Assembly (NCBI RefSeq): GCF_000315015.1
Contig: NZ_BAEP01000074.1
Span: 83,532-147,531, forward strand
DNA length: 64,000 nt
Reading direction: 5' to 3'
Source of the DNA: Paraglaciecola mesophila KMM 241
Lineage (GTDB): Bacteria > Pseudomonadota > Gammaproteobacteria > Enterobacterales > Alteromonadaceae
The notes beneath the pieces were generated by a model, which made no database searches, was not told the origin of the DNA, and saw nothing but the letters and a program-made list of their open reading frames with translations. Every line of letters begins with the position of its first letter. The stretch's first letter is position 1. Below are positions 55,527 to 64,000 of the stretch, in pieces. A program made the position numbers and the translations under genes.

Positions 55527-57191
55527 CTATTTTCGCTCTTGCTGAGTGTTATTTTTTCTGATGCCAGGCTGTAAATAAGGCTTAGGCGCTTTATCAAAAA
55601 TCAGACTATTAGGTGCTTGATTAAGCTCAAGAAGCAAAGGTTGTAATTCCCTTAACCTTTGCTGAAGTGTGTCTAACGTCTCGTTTATTTCATTATTGGT
55701 TCTAGAGCCCGAAGAGAAGCCACTTGTTAGCTCTTCGATCCCCTCCAGGGCGTTTGCTAATTTAGCGCTAACTTGTTGTTCTTTCATCTGCTTTAACGTG
55801 CCGGCAAAATCATCAGCGGTGCTATTCATGCTATTGGCACTTGCACTAATGTCGTCCATCATCTTATTGGCCGCTTCGGATAGCTGAATGAGATCCATAT
55901 CATTAATGTTATCTAAAATGGCGCTGACCTTTTCAGTTATTTGTGAGAACTCATTAGAGATACTGGGGATCACCGGATAGTCTTGAAATTTTTCCATTTC
56001 AACAGATGGAACATTGGCATATTGTTCCAAGTTAACAAAGAGCGCTCCAGTGAGTAAATTGCCTGTTTGCAACGAGGCTCTAAAACCGTTTTCAACCCAT
56101 GTTGTTATCTGCCGGTTAATAAATTCAATGCCAATATCGTCGTCTGTTTGCTCAACACGCCCAGGTTGAATGCCAATGACCACAGGAATGGCTACCCCAG
56201 CATCTAACCACTTTTGTTGGTTAGCATTGGGTGGGTTAATATCCAATACTTTACCTACTTTAATGCCTCTGTACTCAACGGGGGCACCCACGTGCAGACC
56301 CCGCACAGTATCTTCCACTAAAATCACAAATTTTGCTGATTCCTTGTAACGCTCTTCAGCAGCGGAGTCATAAGAGTCATGAATATTGAAATATGATCTT
56401 TCACTGACTTTATTACCTTGTGGCATACCTTCTGGAACTCCAAACGCAACACCATTGGTGATGAGTGTTTCGATACTGCTACTTTTCACTTTAAAACCGT
56501 TTGCGCCAATGTCCATCTCTACGCCACTGGTATTCCAAAACTTGGTATTCGTGGTGATTAACTTGTGATACGGCGCTTGAATAAACGTGTTGTAATACAC
56601 AATACGTTCTTCGAAGTTAAAATAGATACTTTCAAACTCTCCGACCTTTAATCCTTTATAAATAACTGGGTCGCCTTCTTTAAAAGCAAATTCAGCATCA
56701 CTATTGAGTGTTACGTGCAAACCAGGGGTTCCACTGGGCGTAATTGGTGGGGCAGAAAGCGCCACGAAATCTCGACTAGATGGCCCTTCTAAATTGGTAG
56801 ACATATTTATATAAGTGCCTGACACCAAGGTATTCAAACCTGATATACCATTGAGCGATATACGCGGGTTGACGGCCCAAAATTCGGTACTCTCCCGCAA
56901 CAGCCCTTCAGAATTTGCTGACATTCGGGCGGTAACGAGTACTTTCTGTAAATCCTCGGTTAATGCAATGGTTTTCACTTCACCGACATCGACGTTGTGC
57001 ATTTTTATTTTAGTTTTACCGACTTCAAGACCAGATGCATTTTCAAACACAATATTAATGAGTGGCCCTTGGTTGCTCCATTGGTGATAGAACATCCAAG
57101 CACCCATACAAATTGCGACAATCGGCACCAACCATATTTTGGATATGCTTTTTACGTTTGTGATGTCAGCGGGTTCGCCATTTTCATGCAT
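55527..57191 (-). CDS. pqiB: PqiB, MlaD/MCE-domain lipid-transport protein
   Basis: A 554-residue protein (E. coli PqiB 546) with one N-terminal membrane helix (WLVPIVAICMGAWMFYHQW) and three MCE/MlaD repeats followed by a long helical coil. It forms a tunnel across the periplasm for lipids. ATG 57191 is 2 bases after the pqiA stop; the frame extends to a TTG at 57209 that overlaps pqiA and is unlikely. Confidence 0.93.
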   Translation of the reverse strand: MHENGEPADITNVKSISKIWLVPIVAICMGAWMFYHQWSNQGPLINIVFENASGLEVGKTKIKMHNVDVGEVKTIALTEDLQKVLVTARMSANSEGLLRESTEFWAVNPRISLNGISGLNTLVSGTYINMSTNLEGPSSRDFVALSAPPITPSGTPGLHVTLNSDAEFAFKEGDPVIYKGLKVGEFESIYFNFEERIVYYNTFIQAPYHKLITTNTKFWNTSGVEMDIGANGFKVKSSSIETLITNGVAFGVPEGMPQGNKVSERSYFNIHDSYDSAAEERYKESAKFVILVEDTVRGLHVGAPVEYRGIKVGKVLDINPPNANQQKWLDAGVAIPVVIGIQPGRVEQTDDDIGIEFINRQITTWVENGFRASLQTGNLLTGALFVNLEQYANVPSVEMEKFQDYPVIPSISNEFSQITEKVSAILDNINDMDLIQLSEAANKMMDDISASANSMNSTADDFAGTLKQMKEQQVSAKLANALEGIEELTSGFSSGSRTNNEINETLDTLQQRLRELQPLLLELNQAPNSLIFDKAPKPYLQPGIRKNNTQQERK

Positions 57192-57193
57192 GA

Positions 57194-58330
57194 TTACTGA
57201 TCGCTCCAAATTAACTTCGTGTCGAATGATATTGCCGCAAGCATGGTTAAAATAACCACGGAGCAGAATGCGAGAGCGGCATAGCCAGGGTAAATACTCA
57301 TGATATTTCCAAGTTGGATCAGACTAACTAAAATAGCGACTACAAAGACATCGATCATTGACCATCTACCGATAAACTCTGTAAATCGATAGCTGATCAT
57401 ACGCGTTTTTTTGCGGCCTGCGAATTGGGCTTGCACACTAAAGTTCAACCAGCATAATATGCACAGCTTCGCCACTGGCACCACAATGCTGGCAATAAAA
57501 ATAATGGCGGCTATCGGGTATGAGCCCATTTTCCACAGTGTTATAACACCACCTAGAATAGTACTGGGCTCATCATCACCTAAAATATCTGTATGCATGA
57601 TAGGCAGTGTATTTGCAGGAACGTAGAGTAAAATGGACGTCAATAGTAATGCCCATGTTGCTTGAATACTATGAGAAGGGGAATGCCGCTTGTGAACTTT
57701 CGGTAACGCGCATGATGTGGTGAGATACATTTGATGTTCGTCCATATACATCAGGGTGTAGGTCATACAAATGGCGAATAACGCGTATGCATAGAAAGAC
57801 AAGCCAATCCCAATATCTGCCATAGACATTATTTTGACCAAGCTTACTAGCACAGCGACAAGAAATATTTCCACCATGGTCCAAGCGCGAAGCGCGAAGA
57901 TAACTTTTAGTAGAGGCGCTGCATGTTGCGGCTTTTTCCCAAACAGCACAGGGATTAATAAATACAGTAAACAAAACAATATGGTCAGCGGCAACACGAG
58001 AATAACTGCACTTTGCAGTATAGCTAAGGCCATATAATCATTGTCAGCGAGACTTTCAATGCTGCTGAAAATATTAATTGAATGGTATTGGCCGTTTGCG
58101 CTGAACGACAAAAAATTAAAACTCAGCGCAGCAATCATGAGGACTAAGGCCGCTAACGAGAATGCAACCAACTTTTGAACCATATTCTGATAGTAGGTTG
58201 TGATAACATAATGGCATCGAGGACATTGGGCGCGCTGACGATGTACAAGGGGAGGTACTTCAACCAAGTAGCCACATTCGTGACACTGAACTTGTTGACA
58301 AGCCGTTGTAATCTTTATCGATTCATCCAT
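57194..58330 (-). CDS. pqiA: PqiA, inner-membrane protein of the Pqi lipid-transport system
   Basis: A polytopic protein of about 378 residues with eight membrane segments and an N-terminal zinc-ribbon Cys pattern (CHECG and CPRC). E. coli PqiA carries a second ribbon; I do not see it here. It works with PqiB and PqiC in envelope lipid transport, and the pqi genes of E. coli respond to paraquat stress. I chose ATG 58330 because it places the zinc ribbon near the N-terminus as in E. coli; an ATG at 58402 is also in frame. Confidence 0.85.
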   Translation of the reverse strand: MDESIKITTACQQVQCHECGYLVEVPPLVHRQRAQCPRCHYVITTYYQNMVQKLVAFSLAALVLMIAALSFNFLSFSANGQYHSINIFSSIESLADNDYMALAILQSAVILVLPLTILFCLLYLLIPVLFGKKPQHAAPLLKVIFALRAWTMVEIFLVAVLVSLVKIMSMADIGIGLSFYAYALFAICMTYTLMYMDEHQMYLTTSCALPKVHKRHSPSHSIQATWALLLTSILLYVPANTLPIMHTDILGDDEPSTILGGVITLWKMGSYPIAAIIFIASIVVPVAKLCILCWLNFSVQAQFAGRKKTRMISYRFTEFIGRWSMIDVFVVAILVSLIQLGNIMSIYPGYAALAFCSVVILTMLAAISFDTKLIWSDQ

Positions 58331-58473
58331 ACGTGACACATTTAATTTACAATATCTGTAGGTTACCAAAAAGCGCTCAAGTGTGGAAAGATAATCACGC
58401 ATCCTAAGTCTTTTTAGCTAATGCTAGAATCTAGTCCTTTTATTATGTTCACTATTTTACGGGTGTTATTCAG

Positions 58474-58965
58474 GTGTTTGACAAAAAAGTAAAAAAAACT
58501 ATCACATCAGTCCTATTTGTTTGTTTAGGGAATATTTGTCGCTCACCCACGGCAGAAGCGATATTTCGCCATAAAGCACTACACGCAGGCATGGCTATTG
58601 AAATTGATTCCGCTGGTACTCTTGGGGCACACATAGGCTCGCCACCAGACAAGCGATCACGGGCTGTGGGTGAAGAGCGGGGCTATAACTTTAAGAAAAT
58701 AAAATGCCGTAAGGTAGACCTGAGTGATTTTGAACACTTCGATTACATTGTGGCCATGGACAAGCAGAATATGCAAAATTTGCTAGAAATATGCCCAGAA
58801 GAACATCAACACAAGATTGCTCTTATGATGAGTTTTTGTTCTTCACAAGAAGATGAGGTACCTGATCCCTACTACGGGGGCAAGCGCGGGTTTGAATACG
58901 TATTGGATTTAATTGAACAAGCATCGGACGGCCTGCTGGAACAGATCAAGCAGCGTTTCGCTTAG
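58474..58965 (+). CDS. Low-molecular-weight protein tyrosine phosphatase
   Basis: A 163-residue phosphatase with the P-loop CLGNICRS (Cys17, Arg23) and the general-acid loop DPYYGG. Such enzymes dephosphorylate tyrosine kinases of capsule synthesis (Wzb type) or arsenate; no kinase gene is close. GTG 58474 is the only start that gives the usual N-terminus. It is divergent from pqiA. Confidence 0.9.
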   Translation: MFDKKVKKTITSVLFVCLGNICRSPTAEAIFRHKALHAGMAIEIDSAGTLGAHIGSPPDKRSRAVGEERGYNFKKIKCRKVDLSDFEHFDYIVAMDKQNMQNLLEICPEEHQHKIALMMSFCSSQEDEVPDPYYGGKRGFEYVLDLIEQASDGLLEQIKQRFA

Positions 58966-59268
58966 CATAAAAGAAGGTCGGTATTGAGGTAACTAATCTA
59001 TGCGTTTGTTTCGGTTTGAGAATTTAACAACGCTTTGCTTAATAGTTCTGATTGAAAATGCTCGTGCTATCTGCTGAATTACACATTTATATGACTTACT
59101 AATATAACTGAACAGCGAATAATTGATTTTTATCGTCATTCTTTACCTTGAGCACATTTCATCTAGGCCGAGATAAGGTATGATTAAGAGTCACATTTGT
59201 ATGTTGCTTACCAACCATTTGTGAACTAATTTTTCATTTCCTATTTTATCAATTTTTAAGGACACATT
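58966..59268. other. Intergenic region with the DAHP synthase promoter
   Basis: About 300 AT-rich bases. It must carry the promoter of the DAHP synthase; I see no clear sigma-70 pair with correct spacing, no gene and no obvious leader peptide rich in Trp, Phe or Tyr. Confidence 0.45.
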
Positions 59269-60612
59269 GTGAGCCAATGGCAACCTGATAGTTGGCGTCA
59301 AAAGCCAATTCTGCAACAACCTACTTACCATGATCAGCAACACCTAAAAGATGTAGAGCAAAAGCTTAAATCTTATCCGCCACTTGTTTTTGCCGCCGAA
59401 ACGCGTCAATTGTTCAAGGAGTTAGGCCAAGTCGCTGACGGTAAAGGCTTTTTGCTGCAAGGTGGCGATTGTGCAGAGTCCTTTGATGAATTCAACGCAC
59501 CGAAAATCCGCGATACATTCAAAGTTATTTTGCAAATGGCGATTGTGTTGACCTTCGCAGGCCGTTGTCCAGTGACAAAAGTTGCTCGTATGGCTGGGCA
59601 ATACGCTAAGCCACGCTCCGGCGATTTTGAAACCATTGGTGATGTGTCTCTGCCTAGCTATCGCGGCGATATTATCAACAACTTTGAGTTTACTGAAGCG
59701 GCACGTACGCCAGATCCTCAGCGCATGCTCGATGCTTATCATCAAAGCGCATCCACTTTAAACTTATTGCGTGCGTTCGCTCAGGGCGGATTGGCAGACT
59801 TACATCAAGTAAACCGCTGGAACATGGCGTTTGTTGAAAATAACCCACTGAAAGAGCGTTACCAAGATGTGGCACGTCGTATTCAAGACTCGTTAGAGTT
59901 TATGGACGTGATGGGGATCAACACCAGTAATACCCCGACCTTGCACGAAACCAGTTTGTATACCTCTCATGAGGCCTTATTGCTTAACTATGAGCAAGCA
60001 CTGACGCGTGTCGATACCTTGACTGACAAATGGTACAACTGTTCAGCGCACATGTTGTGGATAGGTGAACGTACCCGTCAACTTGATCATGCACACATTG
60101 AGTTCTTCCGAGGTATTCATAATCCAATCGGGGTTAAAGTAGGGCCGACCATGCAAGGCGATGAGTTAATTAAGCTCATCGATGCGCTAAACCCAGATAA
60201 TACATCGGGTCGTTTGACCTTAATTACTCGCATGGGGGCAGATAACCTCGAGCAAAATTTACCAGCGCTACTGCGCCGAGTGAAACAAGAAGGGCGAAAT
60301 GTTGTGTGGAGTTCTGATCCTATGCACGGCAACACCTTTAAGGCATCAAGCGGTTACAAAACGCGTAACTTCGACGCTATTTTGCGTGAAATTCAGCAGT
60401 TCTTCGCAGCACACCGTGCTGAGGGCACTCATGCCGGCGGAATTCATTTAGAAATGACCGGTCAGCATGTAACTGAGTGCACAGGTGGCGCGTATCAAAT
60501 TGGTGATGATGACTTAGCTCAAGCATACAAAACCCAATGTGATCCAAGGTTAAATGCAGACCAAGTGCTAGAAATGGCGTTCTTGGTGGCTGACCATTTA
60601 AAAGTCGGGTAA
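59269..60612 (+). CDS. Class II 3-deoxy-7-phosphoheptulonate (DAHP) synthase
   Basis: A 447-residue class II (plant/actinobacterial-type) enzyme for the first shikimate step: phosphoenolpyruvate plus erythrose 4-phosphate. Marks are [46 protein letters not shown] and [14 protein letters not shown], with the metal-binding Cys, His and Glu in these blocks. GTG 59269 follows AAGGACAC. It differs in sequence from the AroFGH class I enzymes. No chorismate mutase is fused. Feedback type unknown. Confidence 0.93.
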   Translation: MSQWQPDSWRQKPILQQPTYHDQQHLKDVEQKLKSYPPLVFAAETRQLFKELGQVADGKGFLLQGGDCAESFDEFNAPKIRDTFKVILQMAIVLTFAGRCPVTKVARMAGQYAKPRSGDFETIGDVSLPSYRGDIINNFEFTEAARTPDPQRMLDAYHQSASTLNLLRAFAQGGLADLHQVNRWNMAFVENNPLKERYQDVARRIQDSLEFMDVMGINTSNTPTLHETSLYTSHEALLLNYEQALTRVDTLTDKWYNCSAHMLWIGERTRQLDHAHIEFFRGIHNPIGVKVGPTMQGDELIKLIDALNPDNTSGRLTLITRMGADNLEQNLPALLRRVKQEGRNVVWSSDPMHGNTFKASSGYKTRNFDAILREIQQFFAAHRAEGTHAGGIHLEMTGQHVTECTGGAYQIGDDDLAQAYKTQCDPRLNADQVLEMAFLVADHLKVG

Positions 60613-60650
60613 GCAAATCGCATTGCACCCATAGCTAAATTTATGGTATT

Positions 60651-60669
60651 AATGAAAATAGTTTTCATT
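60651..60669 (+). promoter_or_regulatory. Fur-box-like palindrome before feoA
   Basis: A perfect 8-3-8 inverted repeat AATGAAAA-TAG-TTTTCATT. The central 7-1-7 form (TGAAAAT / GTTTTCA) differs from the Fur model TGATAAT / ATTATCA at three positions. It lies 27 bases upstream of feoA, fitting iron repression. Confidence 0.6.
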
Positions 60670-60695
60670 TGTATTAATTGTTTGGTGAGGGTGCG

Positions 60696-60929
60696 ATGAC
60701 ACTTTGGGATGTCCCTGCAAAAAAATCTGCATTGATCAGTGGTTTAGACGCTTCTTTACTGCCAGCGGTAACAAACCGATTGTTAGAAATGGGTCTGACA
60801 GACGGTCAGTCAGTTCGTTGTTTAAGGCGCAGTCCTATGCGCGGGCCACTTGTGGTTCAAATTGGCGACTGTGTTTATACCTTAGAGCAGAGTATTGCTG
60901 ACAAGGTTGCCATCAGTAGCCTTTCTTAA
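60696..60929 (+). CDS. feoA: FeoA, ferrous iron transport partner
   Basis: A 77-residue SH3-like FeoA (VTNRLLEMGLTDGQSVRCLRRSPMRGPLVVQIGD, here residues 25-58). It assists FeoB. I chose ATG 60696 with GTGAGG upstream; a TTG 18 bases earlier is in frame. Operon with feoB after about 115 bases; the Fur-like palindrome lies upstream. Confidence 0.9.
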   Translation: MTLWDVPAKKSALISGLDASLLPAVTNRLLEMGLTDGQSVRCLRRSPMRGPLVVQIGDCVYTLEQSIADKVAISSLS

Positions 60930-61044
60930 TATTTCTTATTTCGTTTTTACCCCGATTCAATTATTCATTTTCCGCGGGTAAATACACAAGAGTAACCTTT
61001 ACTATTTGGGCGTGAACCTAACGCTCATTCAATCAAGTTGTGTC

Positions 61045-62862
61045 ATGAAAAATATTATTTTAGTGGGTAAACCCAACTCTGGGAAAAGTCTGTTGTTCAA
61101 CCAATTAACTGGGTTACGTCAGAAAGTGGCTAACTTCCCCGGTGTAACCGTTGAGCTTAAAAGTGGTCAATTCGGTGAACATAGATTAATTGACTTTCCA
61201 GGCGCTTACTCCCTAAGCACGCTTTCTCGAGATGAAGAAATTGCGGTGGAAAAAATCCACGAAGCCATGCACGACGACAATACAGGTGTCATAGTGTGCA
61301 ACCTTGACGCCACTCGATTAGAGCGAAGTTTGGTATTTGGGTTACAAGTGCGCGACCTAGCTAAACAACATAATAAAGCGTTGGTGTTTGCCTTGAACAT
61401 GATTGATGAGGTTGAGCGCTTTAGCCACAACGTTGATTGTGAAAGGTTAGCGCAAGACTTGGGTGCCCCTGTGTTTCCTGTGTCGGCGAAAACGTTGACT
61501 GGATTACATGAATTTAAATTGGCATTACTAGACGTGGTCGCTCGTCCCGAAAACTTTGTGCCAACCAAAAGCATCGGTGCTGGGGATACCGTGTTCAGTA
61601 TCAGTCGTCAAATAGCCAAACATTACGGCATTCACGCCGATATCGTATTAAAACAGCAAAACACAATTGATAGCTTCCTGCTTAATAGCGTGCTGGGGGG
61701 AGTGGCGTTTTTTGGCATTATGTTCTTGTTGTTTCAAAGTATATTTACTTGGGCTACGCCGTTAATGGATGGCGTCGAAGAAATCATTGGCTGGTTAGCC
61801 GTTGCCGTTACTTCTGCAATTGGACCTGGTCTTATCAACGATTTTCTGCAAGACGCCATTTTTGGTGGCTTGGGCTCATTTCTTGTTTTCGTGCCGCAAA
61901 TAATGGTACTTACCTTTATCATCGGGTTACTAGAGGACAGCGGGTACCTTGCTCGCGCAGCGCTGATTTGCCATAAACCGTTGAGTTACTTTGGTTTATC
62001 AGGGCGTAGCTTCATACCGTACTTATCAGGTCATGCCTGCGCTATCCCTGCCATTATGGCGGCTCGCACCATTGAATCTCCTCGTAAGCGTTTGATTACC
62101 ATGATGACCATTCCACTGATGTCTTGTTCAGCGCGCTTACCCGTGTACGCGCTGCTTATCGCTGTTCTCATTCCAGACACTACATACTTAGGTGGGCTTT
62201 TAAGTCTTCAGGGAACAGCATTTTTTGTACTTTACTTTCTCGGGATTGTCACCGCACTGCTAGTAAGCGTGCTATTGAACAAGTTTACCAGCAAGGATAA
62301 TGACAAAGCCGAAATGCCCTTTATATTGGAGCTGCCCAATTATCGTTTACCGCACTGGAAGCCACTTTTGTTTCGAGTGCTCACCAGTGCGAAGCAATTT
62401 ATTCGCAGGGCAGGGCCGGTCATTTTCATGGTGTCTGTGGTTATCTGGTGTTTAGGGTATTTCCCCAGTTCAGAGCATGCGTTAGAGGATTCTTATTTAG
62501 CCATGATTGGCCAGTGGATAGAGCCTATTTTTGCCCCTTTAGGCCTAGATTGGCGCTACGGCGTAGCCATTTTGGTCTCCTTCTTGGCAAGAGAAGTGTT
62601 CGTTGGGGCACTCGGGACCTTGTTCGGTATTGAAGGGGCCGATGAAAACATTGCTGGCCTTGCGGCGAACATTCAAGCTGACGGGCTAACCTTAGGCGCA
62701 GGACTCGGCTTACTGATATTCTATGTTATCGCTTTGCAATGCGTCGCTACGGTGGCAACCTTAAAAGGTGAAACGGGTAGCAAAAAAGTTGCTTGGGGAT
62801 TGTTCGCTGGTTATGGTTTGCTAGCCTATGCTTCGGCCTTCGTTGTTTCGCATATTTTTTAA
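61045..62862 (+). CDS. feoB: FeoB, ferrous iron transporter
   Basis: A 605-residue inner-membrane Fe(II) transporter. The N-terminal G domain has GKPNSGKS at 8-15, FPGVTVE and DFPGAYSL. It is followed by a GDI-like linker and the Gate membrane domains (first gate near YLARAALICHKPLSYFGLSGRSFIPYLSGHACAIPA, taken by parts). It is shorter than E. coli FeoB (773), a common short form. I chose ATG 61045; an in-frame TTG at 61006 adds 13 residues not seen in the family. FeoC is absent. Confidence 0.93.
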   Translation: MKNIILVGKPNSGKSLLFNQLTGLRQKVANFPGVTVELKSGQFGEHRLIDFPGAYSLSTLSRDEEIAVEKIHEAMHDDNTGVIVCNLDATRLERSLVFGLQVRDLAKQHNKALVFALNMIDEVERFSHNVDCERLAQDLGAPVFPVSAKTLTGLHEFKLALLDVVARPENFVPTKSIGAGDTVFSISRQIAKHYGIHADIVLKQQNTIDSFLLNSVLGGVAFFGIMFLLFQSIFTWATPLMDGVEEIIGWLAVAVTSAIGPGLINDFLQDAIFGGLGSFLVFVPQIMVLTFIIGLLEDSGYLARAALICHKPLSYFGLSGRSFIPYLSGHACAIPAIMAARTIESPRKRLITMMTIPLMSCSARLPVYALLIAVLIPDTTYLGGLLSLQGTAFFVLYFLGIVTALLVSVLLNKFTSKDNDKAEMPFILELPNYRLPHWKPLLFRVLTSAKQFIRRAGPVIFMVSVVIWCLGYFPSSEHALEDSYLAMIGQWIEPIFAPLGLDWRYGVAILVSFLAREVFVGALGTLFGIEGADENIAGLAANIQADGLTLGAGLGLLIFYVIALQCVATVATLKGETGSKKVAWGLFAGYGLLAYASAFVVSHIF

Positions 62863-62883
62863 TACTGCTTCATAAAAAGTTGC

Positions 62884-62917
62884 TAGTCTCAGGTGAATAC
62901 AATAGCGCCTGAGGCTA
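62884..62917. terminator. Hairpin between convergent feoB and NYN gene
   Basis: 10-bp stem TAGTCTCAGG / CCTGAGGCTA with a single G-U position and a 14-base loop. It lies 20 bases before the NYN-gene stop and may stop both genes, though T runs are weak. Confidence 0.5.
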
Positions 62918-62936
62918 CTGACCGACAATATTGCTA

Positions 62937-63413
62937 TCACTGCAACATTGCTGGCGTAATCTCAACAAACTCATCACAGGCGTTTACCAAAGCATTTGCG
63001 GTAAGCGCTGGTACGCCATAGACCTTCGTCCTTACATGGTGTTTGACTTTCACTGCCTTGAGTAATAAATCAAAATCCCCATCACCTGAGAGCAACACGA
63101 CCGTGTCTACTTGCTGTGCAGCATCCAATACGTCAATAGTGATCCCCACATCCCAGTCGCCCTTTGCTGAGCCGTCACTGCGCTGAATAAAAGGCTTTAA
63201 CTTAACGTTAAAGCCAATGTGCTTCAAAGCGGACTGAAACTTTTGCTGTTGGGTGTCATGACGTTCGGTGGCATAAGCATTAGCGATAACGATGTCACCT
63301 TGCTCACTTAAATGTTGCCAAAACTGTCGATAGTTAAATTGTTTTTGATAAGTATCACGGGTGGTGTAATAGATGTTTTGCACATCAACGAATACTGCAA
63401 TTCTAGCAGGCAT
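62937..63413 (-). CDS. NYN-domain (LabA/DUF88-type) protein
   Basis: A 158-residue PIN-like nuclease-fold protein. Acidic residues of the NYN active site are present: D10 in FVDVQN, the two Asp of KGDWDVGITID and SGDGDFD. Family members may cut structured RNA; some act in tRNA or small-RNA processing. It is a single gene convergent with feoB. The target is unknown. Confidence 0.85.
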   Translation of the reverse strand: MPARIAVFVDVQNIYYTTRDTYQKQFNYRQFWQHLSEQGDIVIANAYATERHDTQQQKFQSALKHIGFNVKLKPFIQRSDGSAKGDWDVGITIDVLDAAQQVDTVVLLSGDGDFDLLLKAVKVKHHVRTKVYGVPALTANALVNACDEFVEITPAMLQ

Positions 63414-63782
63414 AATGAATTCTAATTAAGTAATAACCAATAGGGCATGATAGCACTAAATATTATTGAAATAGCTATTGCGTTTATACAATAAGTGCTG
63501 TAACGTGCTGCCTTGCTTATAAATCATCCTCCGCATTTATAATGCAAGGTTACCATATCGGTAACATTGTTAATGTCTTGTCTTACCTTGATCCAGTCAG
63601 CCAGCATTTAAAAAAACAAAAATATTAAGCTGAATTATTGAACGGCGAATAAGCGAGCATGTGCTTGCTGTTTATCACTCCTAGACTCATATAAAGTCGT
63701 AAAGTTATCGTCAAATCTATAGTGAAGCTTCGTTGAATTTCGCGCGTCAACATTATCGCGCTAATTGAAAGAGAGTTTTATT
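63414..63782. other. Intergenic region with a GTTACC palindrome
   Basis: About 370 bases between divergent genes. The perfect 6-bp inverted repeat GTTACC / GGTAAC (63549-63565, 5-base spacer) could be an operator. I find no other structure or gene; it should contain the promoters of both neighbours. Confidence 0.45.
63549..63565. repeat. Short operator-like palindrome
   Basis: GTTACC-ATATC-GGTAAC. Perfect 6-bp arms in the divergent intergenic region; no regulator known. Confidence 0.35.
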
Positions 63783-63950
63783 ATGTCTTATTTATACAAC
63801 GGTTCTCAGATCCGTGTAATGCACCCAGTGCATTCGATTTCTGTAAACAAACAAAGCGTAGCATTTGCCGATAAGCAAGGTCGTCAAAACACTAAATTTG
63901 CTAATGCAAATGAAGCAAAGCAATTTGTTAAATGGTTAGTTAACACCTAA
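63783..63950 (+). CDS. Small basic protein, 55 residues, unknown
   Basis: A 55-residue protein starting at ATG 63783 with GAGAG upstream. It has a short beta-like start (MSYLYNGSQIRVMHPVHSIS) and a basic C-terminal helix (ANEAKQFVKWLVNT). There is no Cys, signal or membrane segment. An inverted repeat follows within 10 bases. I do not recognise the family. The ribosome site and a following hairpin support a real gene. Confidence 0.65.
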   Translation: MSYLYNGSQIRVMHPVHSISVNKQSVAFADKQGRQNTKFANANEAKQFVKWLVNT

Positions 63951-63959
63951 TCAATATTT

Positions 63960-63983
63960 GCTTATACAGCTGTCTGTATAAGC
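63960..63983. repeat. Inverted repeat after the 55-residue gene
   Basis: Perfect 10-bp stem GCTTATACAG / CTGTATAAGC with a 4-base loop. There is no T run, so it may be a weak terminator or RNA stabiliser. Confidence 0.5.
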
Positions 63984-64000
63984 TAATTGAATCCAAAAAA

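Noticed and set aside
59148..59184. Possible promoter TTGAGC ... TATGAT before the DAHP synthase
   Set aside because: The spacing is 25 bases, too long for sigma-70.

Overview
The window is a chromosomal segment of a marine gammaproteobacterium, most likely Alteromonadales of the Glaciecola/Paraglaciecola/Alteromonas type. The basis is the E. coli-like housekeeping order (metY-rimP-nusA-infB-rbfA-truB-rpsO; ffh with ypjD and yfjD; fadI-fadJ; pqiABC; feoAB), the many c-di-GMP enzymes, a large TonB-dependent receptor and the codon style. The genus is inference from gene content only. I see no insertion sequence, prophage, CRISPR array or rRNA operon.

Layout. 1-3.3 kb: 3' part of fadI and complete fadJ (beta-oxidation), closed by a terminator. 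3.4-3.6 kb: a 50-codon gene for a small secreted-looking protein, with its own terminator. 3.9-8.5 kb: a very large membrane sensor (beta-propeller, Y_Y_Y, PAS, GGDEF, EAL). 8.6-16.5 kb: M16 protease, sixA, a small ORF, yfjD-ypjD, ffh and a Rof-like gene. 16.6-17.9 kb: a solitary CofD-like protein of the GAK type. 17.9-24.1 kb: LysR/oxidoreductase divergent pair, LysR, pirin, DoxX and a secreted M28 peptidase. 24.3-31.5 kb: a second giant propeller-PAS-GGDEF-EAL sensor, a predicted periplasmic beta-solenoid protein and a 7TM-DISM GGDEF protein. 31.5-43.8 kb: accessory metabolism: PhyH-type dioxygenase, ppiC, a class II aldolase plus enolase-superfamily dehydratase pair, a Tat-exported PLP enzyme, FadE-family dehydrogenase, M23 peptidase, MaoC hydratase and a TonB receptor. 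44-51.3 kb: phhB, initiator tRNA and the transcription/translation operon to rpsO. 51.4-58.4 kb: a continuous minus-strand run pqiA-pqiB-pqiC-GGDEF-Atm1-type ABC-DUF3820-unknown. 58.5-64 kb: low-molecular-weight phosphatase, class II DAHP synthase, feoAB, an NYN-domain protein and a 55-residue small protein.

How the genes fit together. Four GGDEF proteins (two also with EAL) lie within about 51 kb, so c-di-GMP signalling is the strongest theme. One of the cyclases sits inside the pqi lipid-transport gene run. Fatty-acid use is served by fadIJ, the FadE-family dehydrogenase and MaoC. The aldolase/dehydratase pair looks like a sugar-acid catabolic module of unknown substrate. No clearly new multi-gene defence or mobile system was recognised. 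The best leads for undescribed biology are the aldolase/dehydratase pair with the Tat PLP enzyme next to it, the orphan GAK-type CofD protein, the GGDEF gene in the pqi run, the paired giant sensors and the small secreted-peptide gene.
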